In this document: piece after piece, positions 35,001 through 50,000 of the stretch
How positions within the stretch are numbered: position 1 is the first letter of the stretch
How the letters are laid out: the number at the start of each line of letters is the position of its first letter
Assembly: GCF_015832195.1 (NCBI RefSeq)
Contig: NC_052018.1
Coordinates: 58,651,666 to 58,715,665 of the forward strand
DNA from: Motacilla alba alba
Taxonomy: Eukaryota; Chordata; Aves; Passeriformes; Motacillidae
Length of the DNA stretch: 64,000 nucleotides
Direction: 5' to 3'
The notes under the pieces: generated by a model
Told to the model about the DNA's origin: nothing
Seen by the model: only the letters and a program-made list of their open reading frames with translations
The model's database searches: none
Translations under genes and position numbers: made by a program

Positions 35001-38000
35001 AGAAAGTTTTAAGCTGAGCCATACAAGCACACACCAACATTTATTTAGACTTCTTAAAGCTGGTTGCACTGTAACTGAGGCAAATTAATGTTTTCAATCT
35101 TCTTTTCCTTTTGCTAGTATTCATTTGCCAGCAAACAAGAATTCCAAGAAACTGGATTTTGAAGAGTGTCTCAAATAACTTGATTTAGTTAGGAGACAAT
35201 TTATTTAATTAATGAACTGCTCCTCTCTGCATAAAATATTTGGAGAAGATTTGAAAGCAAAGTACTCTTCAGGTACATTATCCTTCTATTTTGATGAAGG
35301 GGCCAGCATGTCTATGACTTTTCTGAATTATTGTGGCTTGCAGGAATGTGACCCTTTCTCCAGATGCACAACAGCTATAGCCCCATCTTTGATGGAGCTC
35401 GCTGTTAATTACTTATGTCAAAAGTAATTGTGTGGAGTTACAATTACTGTGAAGATTGTGATTTCTTGGGTTTCCTGGTACTTCATATTTCTGGTTAAAT
35501 TTCTTTTAGTTATGAAGGTTTTAAAAGTATTTCCTTAATCATGTAGACATAAAGAACTGTTACTATAACTAGAATGTAATTAAAACCACGACTTTTATAT
35601 TTGTTCATTGACCGTTATATTAAGTATACAGAATATAGGTACTAAAAAATAGTAGCTTGGTGAATTGGATTTTTATTTTTATTTTAAATATAATTTCAAA
35701 ATAAAACATCACCTTACAGTTGATATAATTCCTTTCCATAATTTTCATAATTTCCTTTTTACACCGTCAAGAATAAGTACATAGGAGAAAGAAAGCATAA
35801 ACAAAAAGGATAATGCTTGTGGAAGACAAGTTTGTGTAAATTAGCAGAGAATAAATTTAGGTGAGAAATGAGATGAAGTTTCTCGATATCTGAAAGAGCT
35901 GAAATTATGGAAGCATGTTCCAATTAGAATTTTAAGTTACTACGTCATAAATTCAGTGCATTTATGAAACTGGTAATTTGATATGGTTCTTCTGTGATAG
36001 CAAGGACTAGATCTCGAATATCCAAGGGATCTGAGTGTCCTATTCCAAATGAACATACAAGAAAATCACATATCAGCAAATCATAGTTTTTCACTATGGC
36101 TATCTGTTATTTGTCAAACTAACTGAGTTTCACACTGGCTGTTTTGTAGTATAGATTGACAGATTGAGAGAAACTTAGATGGTTGACAATATTGCAGATG
36201 TACTGATTTTATTTTTTAAAATACATCAGTAAAAGCAGATATGTAGAGAATAAATAATATTTTGGGTCACAAAAGACTTCCAGAGACAGTGAAATCTCAT
36301 ACATATAAAAATATCACTCAGAACTAAGGAAGTCTACACTTTTAGGTAGAAAAATGTAGCATATGTAACCATTTTTAATGTTGCATGATAAATAAAATAC
36401 AATTGGAAAAATATACTTTGCTGCATGTTTATTAATTCACTCAATGTATATAAAAATAAATGCACATATATTCCAACACACTTTTGCATCCATAGCTGTC
36501 TTTCTAGTTCTTGGCAGGTGTTGGACTTTCCAGGGAAAATGACAATTTGAAGGAAACCATGCAGCATAAAGCATAAACATGGTCAATCAAAGCTTTGTTT
36601 CCCATTACCTTCAGGTTCATTATGTCATCAAAGTGAGTCATTGGAATACAGCTTTCATGGCTCTTCAGAAAATTTCTAATTGAAAAAATTGAATTTTTAA
36701 ATTTGGGTTTGTGTTCCACAGGAAGGAATGCAGCGCTTGAGGCCTGGATTATCTGTGGACTTTGCAAGGGCTTGCAAAGCTATAGTTACTTGACTGGCTC
36801 TATAGATCTACAAAAACGAAAGAGATATCCAGATCACATTTAATCTTCTTTGTGTGCACCCAAAAACCCCCCGACTCTTATCAGCTGGGGATAGATATGA
36901 AAATGGACTATATCACTGTTTTTATGGGTAAGCCAAAGAAGGACCCATATAAGGAGAAAAACTGAATTGAATCCTATTCAAGACAATGAAAAATACTATG
37001 GATTAGGATAGAAGTGCAACGTTTTGATATTTTGAGATACTTCTGTATTGTGCTACTCAGAAATAATTGGCTAACCTATTGTGTTTAATTCATTTATTAG
37101 AGAAAACAGATACCTGTTTTGGGCATTGTTCTGCTTCTAATTGCTTTTCTATTTGCATATCACAACTCCCCTACAATCACATAAATAATGCATTGTGCCA
37201 GGTAACATCTTTAAACTAGAAACTTATTTCAGAAAGCAACATGGTATAAGAAAAGTATCCACATCCATTTAATCATTGAAGTCAGGGTGTTAGGTTAATT
37301 GAAGTCCATTTGGTAGAGTGCTCAGAGAGTTTAAATGCATTTAATAGGAAAGAAAAGAATGATCAGGTGAGTCAGTCATCTCAAATTATTTCTCATTTAT
37401 TGTAGTTAGAGATTTAGGACATGTTAATTAGTTTAGAATGAAAATTCCTGCCTTAGCACAGCCTCTGGATGAACTGAAGTTCACAATAAGTCCCTACCAC
37501 AAGATGAGAAATTATGCTGTATCTAAAATAGCCTCTTGACCTAGAGAAAGATCCCAACCACGTGTTTCTGGGATGATTCACATACATAATTCAGACGTGA
37601 TTAGTTGTACTGGTTTCCATACTCCTCAAGGAATAGGAAAGAAATGGAGAAATTAAGAGAGGAAATGTAATTAATGAGCAATGAGGACTGTTAAAAAGGT
37701 AGGTCTGATTGCAGCAAGCAACTGGGAAATCTATTAAGACCACAATTAAGTTGTTATTTCATCCAATCTGGAAGAGTTCAACTTGTTATAATGGCACTCC
37801 TGGACAAGACATGATTTTGCAGATGGTGTTATTACTTTAAATGTCAAGGTAAGCCCCCAAACTAAAGGGGAAAAAAAAGTCAAATGGCCTTTCCTCAGGT
37901 GTTTTTCTTCAAATTCATTTCCTACAGAATCTGAATCTTTTCAGAGCCCTTGAATATCTGCTAGCATAAAAATGTCACTCAACCACGCATACAGATGCTT

Positions 38001-40922
38001 CCTCTCCTGCTTGGCAGGGATTTTCTTAGTAGGCGAGCAAGGATAAATATCACCATGGCATTCCCTTAGGAACACTGCATTAATGTGCATTACAGGACTT
38101 TAATGGAGACTGACTTGGAACAGAAGGGCTGCTTGCCTCCTCTGAGATCATAAAGTACAAGAATTTTACACTTTCAAGGTACAGAAGAAATTACTATAAC
38201 TCAGTTTGCATGTATGACATTACCTTCTCCGTGATGATTCTTTGCAGAAGCAGCTTTCACTGGACAAAGTCATGTACTAAAATTGCAGTTCAAGAAGGAA
38301 AAACCTTAAAAGGAATGTGAAATATGGAATAGCAAAAAATAAAATAACAGAGTATCATGCAGTAGATTCAGTTTTTGCATTTTGCAACATGATCTATATT
38401 TCTTGTATGCAAGATTGTGTTCAGAAAAAATGGAATGTTGACTTCCATTACCTCTATTTAAGCCCCTACCTCCATCTGAGATCTTCCCACTATTCTCAAA
38501 GTGCAGGTGAATGATTTCTGCATGTTACAAAGAGACATAAAGGAACACATTTCAGTCCTATAGAGAATTTATCTACCTTTTCTTCAGCCAGCCTAATAAC
38601 AAGGAAATAACAAAAAAAAAGAAGATACACTGATTTTCCCTGTCAGTAAGTGACATATATTTTGAAAGCACATTATAGCATTTTCAGTGAAACTCTTTTG
38701 TTTAAAGGGTTAAAATACTTGATGATACTAAAATACACTGATAATATTTCTTGTGATAATTGAATCTATCAACCCTTCTTTGTAACTCTAGTCACTTATT
38801 CAGATTTCACTGGTATTTTGTAAGTGTTACAAGTGTATTCTTACCTGCACCAGCACACTGGAAAGACAGAAAAATGTTCAATCAATCTAAAAACTGAAAA
38901 AAACCACTCCAAGCCTTCCACTTGACATCTGGCTCAGTACTGCAAGGGAGATAAACATGTATTACAGGCATTTGGCTAAATAAAGCCTCACTACAGCTGC
39001 TATAAAAACTCTGTGGAAGCGATATCTTTGAAAATTGTCAAATTTCTGTGGCCACAATCCAGGAATTTCGTATTTTTACAAAATGAGATTACGAGATCCC
39101 AAAAGTTTCTTCGTTATTTCTGGTTCTTACTTAAAGAAAAGCTTGAGTCTGAATGCTTTTCCATGGAAAATGTAACATTTGATCTATTGAAGGGTATTGC
39201 TTCTCCTCACAAACCTGGTTTTATTTACTTCCTCTGTTTTGGTTGCAACAGCCCTGATACCAAGATTCTGTAGATGAGTTAACCAATGTAGCATGAGAAG
39301 CTGATATTTAAGTTAAATATTTTGAAAGATGCCTGTGGGCCAAACCCAAGATATTTTCTTGCTTGAACATCTGTAAAGTAGGACCAAGAATATACAGAGT
39401 GAAATGCAATGTTTGATATTTGCTAAACTGGACAGCTATGATAAATCTACAGATTAAATTTGCCTTTCAGGTATCGAAAAGCTGTAATTCAAAATGTATT
39501 TTATAATATTGACTTCACTTAGTCATGTTCCTAGAAGGAGTATGACACTTCTGAATAGTTTTCTACTATCTGAATACATTTTTAGCTGAGCAGCTGCTAC
39601 AAATGCAGGTTGTTGATTCACAGTGTTAATTGGTAAGTACTGGTGAAGAATACAGATTAAAAAATAAGCTCGCATGAGCTAATAAAGCTGTGTTTGCTTT
39701 TTGATGTGAGGGGCATTAAATAAGTAATTGCAGTAATGAAGGTGTCAGATGACTTGGAGAGAAATCATGACTTTTACTGTTTACAGTCTATCAAAGCCAG
39801 CTGTTTCCAACTGTGTCTGATTAGTTTTCTTTCCAACAGTTGCTTTGCCGCAGGAGGCTTTCTAGCACTCATTCTACCTTCTTTTCCCTCCTTGTCTCAA
39901 TACATCATTGCAATTAAAACTTTGGTTTAAAACTGCAGTTTTATGCTTGTTTAACACCAATGGTTTTACAGAAATTATACCTGTGTGATACTAGTTGTGG
40001 TTGTGTTCCATTGAGCTAAGCATACCACAGGCAAGTTTCAAATTTATTCTTTATGCCCATCATGACCAGCAGTAATAAACCCCAAGCAGTAATGGGTTAG
40101 ATCCTTGGCATGTTTTTCACAGCTTCAGGACTTTTGATCAATTCCATCTCTTCAGTAGCTTTAAATAAGTTTTTAATAGCCTTAATTAAAAAAATTACAA
40201 GTATCAAGGAGCTGATGGAAAATTTGTCTTATTCTGTTTGTGGATTTGTTTTTTATTATTTTGGGGTTCGGGTTTGGTTTTTTGGTGGTGTTGTTGTTTT
40301 TGGTTTTGTTTGGTTTTTTTTTTTCTGGTGCAAAGCAATGTAATACTGTGAAAATAGTCCAGTTTGAAAGGATACAAGCCAAATATATATATCCAAAATA
40401 ATGATCATGATTTATGTCTTTCTGGTATCACAAATACATAAAATTTGTATACATAAAATGGAATTCAGCTTTTTGATACATCGTCAGCTGGAGAAGGAAT
40501 CATGATTCTTTTTTCCTTTTCAATATCTGTACCATAATTTGAAATAATCATGGTAAAAACCATGATTAAATAATTCATAACTAATTGCTTTTGTACATTC
40601 AGCATGTTGGTGCTATTTACACTGTAAGTGGAGGGTGTATTAAAAAGTCAAAGAACAAATAGGAGTAGCACTATTGATAGCTGAACTCTGATATTTAGTT
40701 TGATATGGGAAATCTGTGTCAGTTTCAACTGAGAAAAGGAAATATATTTCTTCTCCGTCACTTTCATTAGAATTGAGATAAAGTTGGGTGTATATATCCC
40801 TTCTGGAATTAATATTTGGTATAGTTTTTTTGTGTACTATTCTGTGTATTATTTGGGTGGCTGGAGTATTTGTGTTTTATTATAAACATGTTTATTACCG
40901 TCATAAAAAAATAACTTCCATT
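29025..40922. other. gene desert, no gene seen
   Basis: About 12 kb of AT-rich sequence. All open frames are below 92 codons and none resembles a known protein or carries convincing paired splice signals. The G/T-rich tract at 40234-40329 lies at its right end. Conserved regulatory elements could be present but cannot be seen without alignment. Confidence 0.65.
40234..40329 (+). repeat. G/T-rich low-complexity tract
   Basis: About 95 bases almost entirely G and T, in imperfect TTTTGG/TTTGTT units. G runs are mostly two to four bases long. Confidence 0.8.
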
Positions 40923-41000
40923 CATAGAATCACAGAATTATGGGATGGTTTGTGTTTGAAGAGACCTTTAAAGATCATCTTATGCAACTCCCTTGCCTAT
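40923..41000 (-). mobile_element. CR1 LINE 3' end fragment
   Basis: Begins TCATAGAATCACAGAATT, the reverse complement of the CR1 3' terminal repeat, and continues with the adjoining CR1 tail (GGATGGTTTGTGTTTGAAGA). Only about 75 bases remain, a severe 5' truncation. Confidence 0.85.
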
Positions 41001-44000
41001 TTTATCCTAGAATAAAAGGAATCACACGGTCATTCTTTTAGTTATTTGTGAAATGATGAATTGTTTGAACATTATTGGCGTCTATATCCAAACCAGAGCC
41101 CTGACAAGGTGTTACTGCGCCATCTTACATTAATTTTAAGATATGTAAAAATATTTTGGTCTGTGTCGTGGTGAGTTGTAACAAAACAAAAAACCCTCAG
41201 CCTATTGAAGTCCTATTTCCCACCATTAGACCTCCATTTTGCAACTGTACATCCTTTAGAATCTTCTCTGTCATGAGCTGTACTTGCATAGAAAAGCTAG
41301 AAAAATTATTTGCATGGAAATAAGATTTTTGTCTAAACAAGTGTTACCTGCCAGTCACTAACAGTATGGAAGTGAATCCTTATATTAAACTTTATACAAG
41401 AGCTATTGTTAATTGCAGTTGCCAGAAAATAATGCAAGGAGATATGACCTCAAAGAATGAGAGATTTTTCTTGAAAGAAATCTATTTATCACAATGTTGG
41501 CTGAGCACATCATACATATATAGGCATACAAACAAGGAAACAAGTGATGATATATAATACATCTTAATCACAAACCAGTGAGCCTTGTTTAATGGGAGAC
41601 AAAACTGCAATTTGATTCCTTCAGAAGAGAAGAAATCTCAATCAAACCCTATTGTTTGTGGTGACTGGTGACACTACAAAAGATTAGGGAGCTTGATGTA
41701 AACTGGTTCTTGGACTGATCACACGTTTCAAGGAGACGTGCTCATTGCTTAGGTGGTGGCAGCGAAGGCAACAAGGCAGCTTTCATGGACCCTGCTAGGG
41801 CAGAATGTCTACAGCATTTCTAATGTTCTATTTCCAGCACAGGTCTCAACAACCTACAAATCCTGGTGAGTATGTTTGGCAGGGTGTACCTTTATTATTT
41901 TCTACAGATACGTGCGTATGTTCCACAAAACAGAGAACTGTGATCGAGTGACAAAGACACAAAGGCAACCTGGCTTGGCCCTAGAAGAAATTCTTGTTCG
42001 TTCTTACACCTTCATGATAGATGACAGATACACCTCCCTGTTAACAGTGCAAGCTGAGAAAATGACAGGTCATTAACAGTAATAATTATCACTGAGCTGA
42101 GTTTATAATGTTCAGCTATACATCAGATAACAATGATAGATAATAATACTGCTTGATTATCCATAAAATTAATTTCCTATCACAAAGACTGACATCTGTT
42201 TCAGGAGAGGCCAAAGTATATCTCATAACTCATCTGCAGGTCCTGAGCAATGAGAGCCTGAGTCCTGCACTCTGGTTTATCCCAGGGATGAAGCAATGGT
42301 GCAGCAATGCTGCTGTGCCCACAAGCATGTTGGACCTTACTCCTTGAGGTCAGTGTCATAAGCTCTGTGACTCTTAACAGATTTTCAGTGTCAGAAGAGG
42401 TGATAATCATGCTCCATTTTCCCAGCAAAGCACTTCTTTGGCTGAACAGTGCCAACTGTTGCCTCCCATTTTACTGAGGCACATAAAGTGCCAATTGGAT
42501 TTTTTTCTGCCAGAGGTTTAACATTTACTTTGAATGTTGTAAGCTGAATGACATATAATATTAATTAAAAACAAGCAATGAAACTATCAATAGGCACTGA
42601 AAGTCTGATGTGAAATGAATGCTTTAGCTGAAAACAAGATATGGTAAATGGTGTCTTATATTTTTCATTGTAAGAGGGAAAAATAAGTAAGAAATATTGT
42701 GAGAGTAAAATATTGTAAGTTTAGAATGGTGAACAGCAGGAATTATTACTTCCGTATGTAATGTATAAGAATTTGTATATAGTTATGTATTACACACAAT
42801 TATTTATACAACATAGGAAGCAAAAGAAAAATTAAAAGAGTACATCAAATTTATTTAAATATTCAAAAGACTCTTTTTAAGGCAATTAGGACTGGACAAA
42901 ACTGAAACAATGCTGGCAAATAGGGAGCTCACTGTATTATTCAGCAGTTTTAAAATTTAGACTTAAGTATCAAAATTTCATTGGTACCTCTGCAAAAAAA
43001 GTGTACAAAAGGAAGTAGTCATTAAAAAAAAAAAAAAGAGAGAGAGGCAGAGAAAAGAGTCATGTTTCCTTGCCTGACCCTGAAGAAACCTAATGGCACC
43101 CAAAGTAATTCAAACTATTACATTTCCTCATGTCTAAAATTCTGGTACTGGAAGAATCCAAGAAGCCCCTCCAGCTGCAACAGATTTGATGCTGGCATCT
43201 CAGAAGTATCCACAGAGTGGAGGGTGCCTGTTGCACCCACATCCAGAGTGGGCCAGGTCTCTAAACTCATCTACACATCAGGACCCCATTATTTATCCTA
43301 CAACTCCAAGGAATGGTGACATTCCCTCTTTGGCAACACTCTACAAATTTCAGCTACTGCCAGAGCAGATTCAAGCTCAGCTTTCTAGTAAATTGTGTTA
43401 ACCAAAGGGATGTATGCATTCAGGAAATATTCATTCAGAAAGGAATGTTTATTGAGCCTTTCTGTTGAAAATACCTCATTATAAATGGGCAATAAAACCC
43501 TTCACGATGCCAGAAAAACAGCAAAAATTAATGAGGCTGGGAGAAGCATGGATTCTTGGTACTCTTGCAAAAAACTTTGTATTTATTTCATGGGTTTTGA
43601 ATAAAGATACAGAATTTTTTAAGAAAGGGAATTGTACTGGCATCTATATCCTGGAATATAAAGAATATTTAAGAGAAAAAAGAAAAGAAAAGAAAATCAA
43701 TCCTGATAGTATTCAGAAAGACAGCCCTTGAGATATCCTGCTGAATCAGGATGGCCTGGATTGGGTACTGCCTTGGTCAGCACATGCAAAGCTTGCAGAT
43801 ACTCTGTTGAGAGTCCTGCTGTGTACAGGAAGCACTGGCACTCACTGCCATCAATTTTTGGATGACCAGTTCCATGTAATGTTGCTAAAAGCCTCGTTTC
43901 TTCAATCAAAGAGCAGCAGTGGAAGCAGAAGACTTTCAGTACCCCTCCAATACTGCCTCTTTTAATTCAAAACATGACAAGATTGATTTTCTTTCTGTGA

Positions 44001-47000
44001 CTGCTTGTAACATCTGAGAGAGTACTGAGAGGGAGGGTTTAACACAAATGTGACTACCTGAAACCAGAAGCCCAAGACCATGGCAATCAAAACACCTTCA
44101 GCACTACCCGGGATGGCTGTCAGATGACAAAGATTTTTGGCCTAACTGGATGTGAATTAGTCTCAAACTGAGATTTTGAGGGAAGGTGCACAATCCCATT
44201 TTAAATCTGTAAACAGTGAAAAATGTACTGAGCAAACTTGCCTGAGTAAGTAGGAAGAAAGCCTTAGTTGATGTGAGGTTTTTTGAGGAGCATGAAATTC
44301 ACTTTTCCTGTGTGGGAGCAGGAGGTTTATTTTGGTCTCTACCTCAGTGATTTTACTTATTAAAAGGAAAATCTCTGATGACTACTAAATCTCTGAAAGA
44401 AACAGACTTTTTACCAGAACTGGTTTAGACATGATATGCAAAAATAGAGAGGAAAAAAGTCTTCAGTCAAAAACTCTTTTCCTCTAGGCAGGTACAAGTA
44501 TAAACCATAACATCTGACATGCAAGCTGCTAACTGATGACATAAAATTCACTGCACTATTAATCTTGTTATTATTAACCTTTGGGATCGTCATTGTTTCT
44601 GAAATCTAATCATATTTCATATTGATATTACAGTGCATAGGTAAGGAGCTCAGAACACTTTAAAGATATTAATTAAAGCTCATCAAGAACACTCCTGGGA
44701 AGCAGAGCTAGAATCATTAAAATCATCTGACAGAGGAGGAGAAACTATGCTGTAGAAAACATGAGCAACATATTTGATATCTCCACAAAGCCAGAAATTA
44801 AAGCCAATACCCTCAGTCGTTCATTGTTTTAGTTGCTGGGTACCAGCCTTTTGCATATAAAATATATTAAGAGATGGAAAATAACCCCCCAAAAATCCTC
44901 ACTGCTTAAACTAGAGTTGCAGGTGGAAAAGCCCTGCGGAGCAGTGCCTGGTGTCGACACAATGGAGACACGTCCTGTGACTCAGCTCCACTCCTCTAGC
45001 TGGAAGAAAAGATAAAATAATCCATAAAATGCCTGTTTCTCAGCCAGGGGCTGAGGCAGGGTTTGAGATTCAAGACACTGCACTTACTAAAATATTAAAT
45101 TGCTTACTGAAATACTTAATTTAGCAATTAATCCATAAGGATACTCATGCTCATATGCTCAGTATAGATTAAGGGAACATTAACTTTCCATGTCTAAAGG
45201 TGACTTGCAACTGCTACAGAAAACCCCTGAAATTGTTCAACTCTCTGAGTGGAAAGGGCTGAAAAGTCATCTAACAAAAACCTAATGGATTAGTATTCAG
45301 TATTTGATAGTCAGAAGTAAAAATTAAATTCCTCCACACTAGGTTTCATGTATTTCAATTTTCTTGTAAAACCTTGTATTTATTCCTGGTATGTATTGTT
45401 GCTTATGTTTTCTGTTCAAAACCACACTTTCAATAAACTGACTTCAAATGCCTGCAACTAGAAGTGATCTAAAATCTGCCAAAAGTGTCTTTTGAAAACT
45501 ATAAGACACATTTATACAACTTCAAAATGGTATTCTGAATAAAATCTTTTTTTGGCTTGTTTTAAAGTTTCACTTTAAAGGAGAATATTTTTCCAGTAAA
45601 CCACACACAAAGAGCTATATAGCATTTCAGTATTTTAATGTTCATTTTAACATGTATTTTTCGTAATCACATAGACCATATTTATATGAAGCTTTTTAAA
45701 AATAATTTTAAAATATTAAATATACTTGATATTTTATCTCCTGAAAAGAGAATGTTTAAAAAGTAATTTTTTCTCAATTAGGAATTTTTATTAGCACTTC
45801 TGAAAGTGCAGGAGCTGACTAAATCCTATCAGCTCTAACTGGAACCATCTTTACGCGTGCAAGGATTGTCTGAAGCAATTTGTGACAGAGGGATTAAAGT
45901 TTTCCTTGGTTTTTATCTTTCCTTTTACCATTTTCACTGGAAACTGCTTTTTGGTGTACTGTAACAGTTTTGTGGAAAAGGGATCTCCTGTGCAGATTTA
46001 TTCAGCTTGCTGTCTGCTACTTCTGTTACTAAACTTAAACTAAGTGCTTATGCATTAAAAGGCAGATTTTGACTGAGATGCCAATGTTCTTTTGTTTTTG
46101 ATGTTTTGGGGTTGACATATTTAGAAGACCAGTTAATAAGAGAAATCTTTTAATGATTGTATTTGTTCTAATATTTTGTGGTAAAACATATAACTGGATC
46201 TAGACATCTGATGAACCTTGGATTTTTATTGATCGAGGAAAATCACTTTGCGACTTTCTTTTGCAAAGTTGTTTCCAGCAGGTTATAGGGTGCCATAGAG
46301 GAGGAAGTAGAAGGACAAAAAAATGATGAGTAATACTGAAAATGTGAAACTATACATATTTTATGAGCTGTACAGGAAGCCCCTCACATAAAGAGAAGTG
46401 CACAAGTGTCTCTGCATGTAAGCATAAAATCGTCAGTAGATGCTATAGGTTTGCCACAGTTTCTTTCTCTAAATCAGAGCAGTCCCCTCTACTGAATGCA
46501 TTGGGCAGTACAGTAACTCATGTTATCTGGAAACCTCACACTTCTTTTTAACTCTCTCTTCTTAACTGTTCTCTCTGGTTTTGGTTTATTCAGAACCCAG
46601 TAATATTCTGTATATGGTGGCCCGATTGAGCAGAGATGAAGTAGGCTGAAGAAGAAAGCTAATGTTATTTAACTCGTTTACTCAAGACAGCTAAAATGGT
46701 ACTAGAAAAATTACATTTGAGATCATCATAACAGAATATCAGTGAATTATCTTCTGTCATAATTCTACAGAAAATAACTCAGACATGTTTGATTGAAGTA
46801 TGAGATATTAAGAAAACAACTTCAATAGCAGCAAACACCTGAGAATGCAAAGTGCAAATTACTTTGAAAACACCACAGTGATGATTTCAGATCAGTGCTT
46901 ACTGATATCTCATTCCTTTGTCAATGTATAACTCACTTCACTGAATCTCATTATAAAGTCTTTCCCTTGTGTGTCGCTGAGACAATAAATAAACAAAAAT

Positions 47001-50000
47001 ATAAATCTTCAAATAAATAAACCTGTGTCATGGCTGTCCCACCCAGTTTGACTCTTGAATCTCTGTTCTCTTGAATCCTATTATGCTTTCTTAGAGCTTA
47101 TGAGCTGGAAACCTCTACATCTTTCTACAACTTGCTAAGTTAAAAAAAATCTGGGATGCGATTTATCTCTATCTGCTTCTATGTGAACTTTTATCAGCTC
47201 TAATTGCCTCTCTGCTTTGATGTACTCATAAAGTCTTTCAACGCTTCCATTCCCTTCCCTCCCACTTGGGAAAATATCCCAATCCTCAGAATCTGACCTT
47301 TGGCTTATTTCATGAAGACGAAAGCAGAGAATTTATTCAGGCTCAGAGCAATACTAACGTCATTAACTTACTTCCCACTTTCTGTATATCCCTCAGTGGC
47401 TTCACAGAATACTTGATTGGCTTTTTGCTTGTGTATTTAAATGACATAAGACCATATTTTTGCTACAGAAGTGTCTATTTCCTTTGATTATTTTATTGCA
47501 TTTGTAGCTTTACCTTTTACTGACGTATTTTAAATTACACATTTTAAAATGATCTTTTTGATTATATGGCACTCTGCTTTCCAGACCATTTCCAACCCTC
47601 CTTACACTCCTGCTTCCACTCCAGTCTTCCCCCCTTTTCAGCAGCTGTAGCAAAATTGTGAATTGTGAAAATCTGAATTTAGTTGTGGATTGGGCAAATG
47701 ACTTTATTCCAAAACTCCAGGCATTTGCCACATTATATGATGGTAGATGAATGGTCCTGAGACATCAGCTGCAATTCTGACTAAATGAGGAGTCAATTAC
47801 ATCAGTATTTCCCTGACTGATAGTCGACAAAACAATGTCTAAAAAATTCTTGTGATGGGAGATTCAAAACTTTTCTGTGAAGCATATGCTGCTACTTCAC
47901 TATCCTAATGGATGTTTTTCCTAATAGTCAACCTCACCATTGTTTGCTGCAATTGAGGTTTTCTCACTTGTATCCTTCCCAGGAGAAATGGGGAACATCT
48001 TAAAGCATTTGAATTTTTCAAAATCAGCATTTAAATCTTATAGATTGTGTTTCATCCATCACCCTTCAGCTTTCTCCATACAAGGTCTCCTTGTTTTTCT
48101 CTGTCAATTATATTTTCAACATTTCTAACCACACTTTTTGCTCTGTGTTTTTGGCGGGTTTTTTTAATGGTTTGTTGGTGGTTGTTGTTGGTTGTTTTGT
48201 TTGTTTGGTTTGGTTGTTTGGGTTATTTTCGGTAGAGATTACACCTCTGATAAATCTTTCTTGAAGTAAAGAAAAAATAACCCAAATAGATTTCAATAGA
48301 TTTCAAAGACTACTTCACACATTTTTCATACTGTATATTTTACAGCTAGAATTTACTCCATTACACATATCAATATCATGTGCTTTTTATATTAAATCAT
48401 TACAATATCCAGAACCACTTAAAATACATACTCTTGATTTCAAACTTTTCCTCCAATCTCCCCAGTTCATGAAGCCCTTTTATCTCTAATCCTATTTAAA
48501 ATTATTAAGATTTTCTATTCTCTTCTTTTGTTCATTAAGGAAAATACTCCACACAATGTAGCTTTGCAATTAATGAGGGAATACTGCTGATTCTACATCA
48601 TACACCATTGTCCTCGTGCATGGATCTTTCCTGTTCCCAATGTATTTGTCTGAACTTGTATTTCAATAGTTTATTTACAAGACTGTTGTGGGGGACAACA
48701 TCAAAGTCTTAACAAACTCAACAGATAGTGCTTTCCATATATGTCTTCCCACCCATTCTGTCATTGAGAACTTTCTGTCCTGCTGAGCAGATGAATGCAT
48801 TTGTAAGTAATATTTCTTCTTTCCATGACCCCCTTCATATCTCCTTCACATTCATGTTATCGATGTAACTAAGGATTATAAGAAAATATTCCTGTATATA
48901 ACCACTATGTTCTATTTGCATCATTTTATGCCTTTCTCTTGTTTTGATCTAAAACACTGGGTTTCTTTTTTTGCACTCCATTACTGTTTTTCTCTCCAGT
49001 CTTACTTTGATCCTAGCATGAATAACTATGTTCCCTTCTCAGTTTTAGCACATCTTTCTTTATGTCCATTGCTTATATCCATCCTGATATTTCTCTTTTG
49101 AATAAAAGAACTTAAAAAACTGAAATTCAGATCCTTATGCCACCTTCAGAATTCAAGAATATCTTCTCAAAAGAGTTCCAAAATCCCGCTGCCATGTGCA
49201 TGTCATGTCCAATGTGAAAATTCTCTGTATGGCTTGAAAATGTAGAAAGTAGTCTAATCCGTGGCAAAGGACATATTTGAGACAATATGTTGTGGAGATA
49301 AGGCATAATCATCTGACACAATAATTTTCAGACTGCTCACATTTTTAGCGTATCTAGTGAACACAGAAGAAGATTGCATTTCCCACAGTGGTGTTTTTTC
49401 TACATTAACTTTTAATGACTCTGTAATGATTGTATGAAATTACTGTCCTGCAGGTGGTTTAAAGGCAATTTCTTTATATCATTTTAATGGTTCAGAACAG
49501 ATGTGCTTGCTAATCTTCTTGCCAGCTAGGTGCTGCTGTGATGTCTGCATACTACAGTACTTTTGACCATGGTCTACTCTCCATTTCCAATTAGCTCTGT
49601 GGGAACTTTTTTACCTGAATATGAGCAGGATCAAGTTTTTGCTGTTGAAGAGGCTCTAGAGAAGTATGAATATCTTTTCACTGACAAAAAGTCAAGAAAG
49701 GAATTAATAAATGTCCATCCTGGAATCACAAGGAGATTTCCTTAATTTGGCAAGATAATAGCTTATAGCTTTAAGTGAGGGGCAGTCTTGCTATTGCAAG
49801 GAAGAGATAATGTATGAGTATTCCTTTAACAGTTTTAAACTGTGGAAAGAAAAACCAACAGTGGCAGAAATGTGGCATAATCAGAGCAGTTACATGTCAG
49901 TGATTTACATGGCTTGTATATTACTTGGTTCTAACTGGGAAGGGGATTTTCAATGAACTTCAATGCTATCCATGTTTTCCCACATGCTGGGGTTCAGCAA

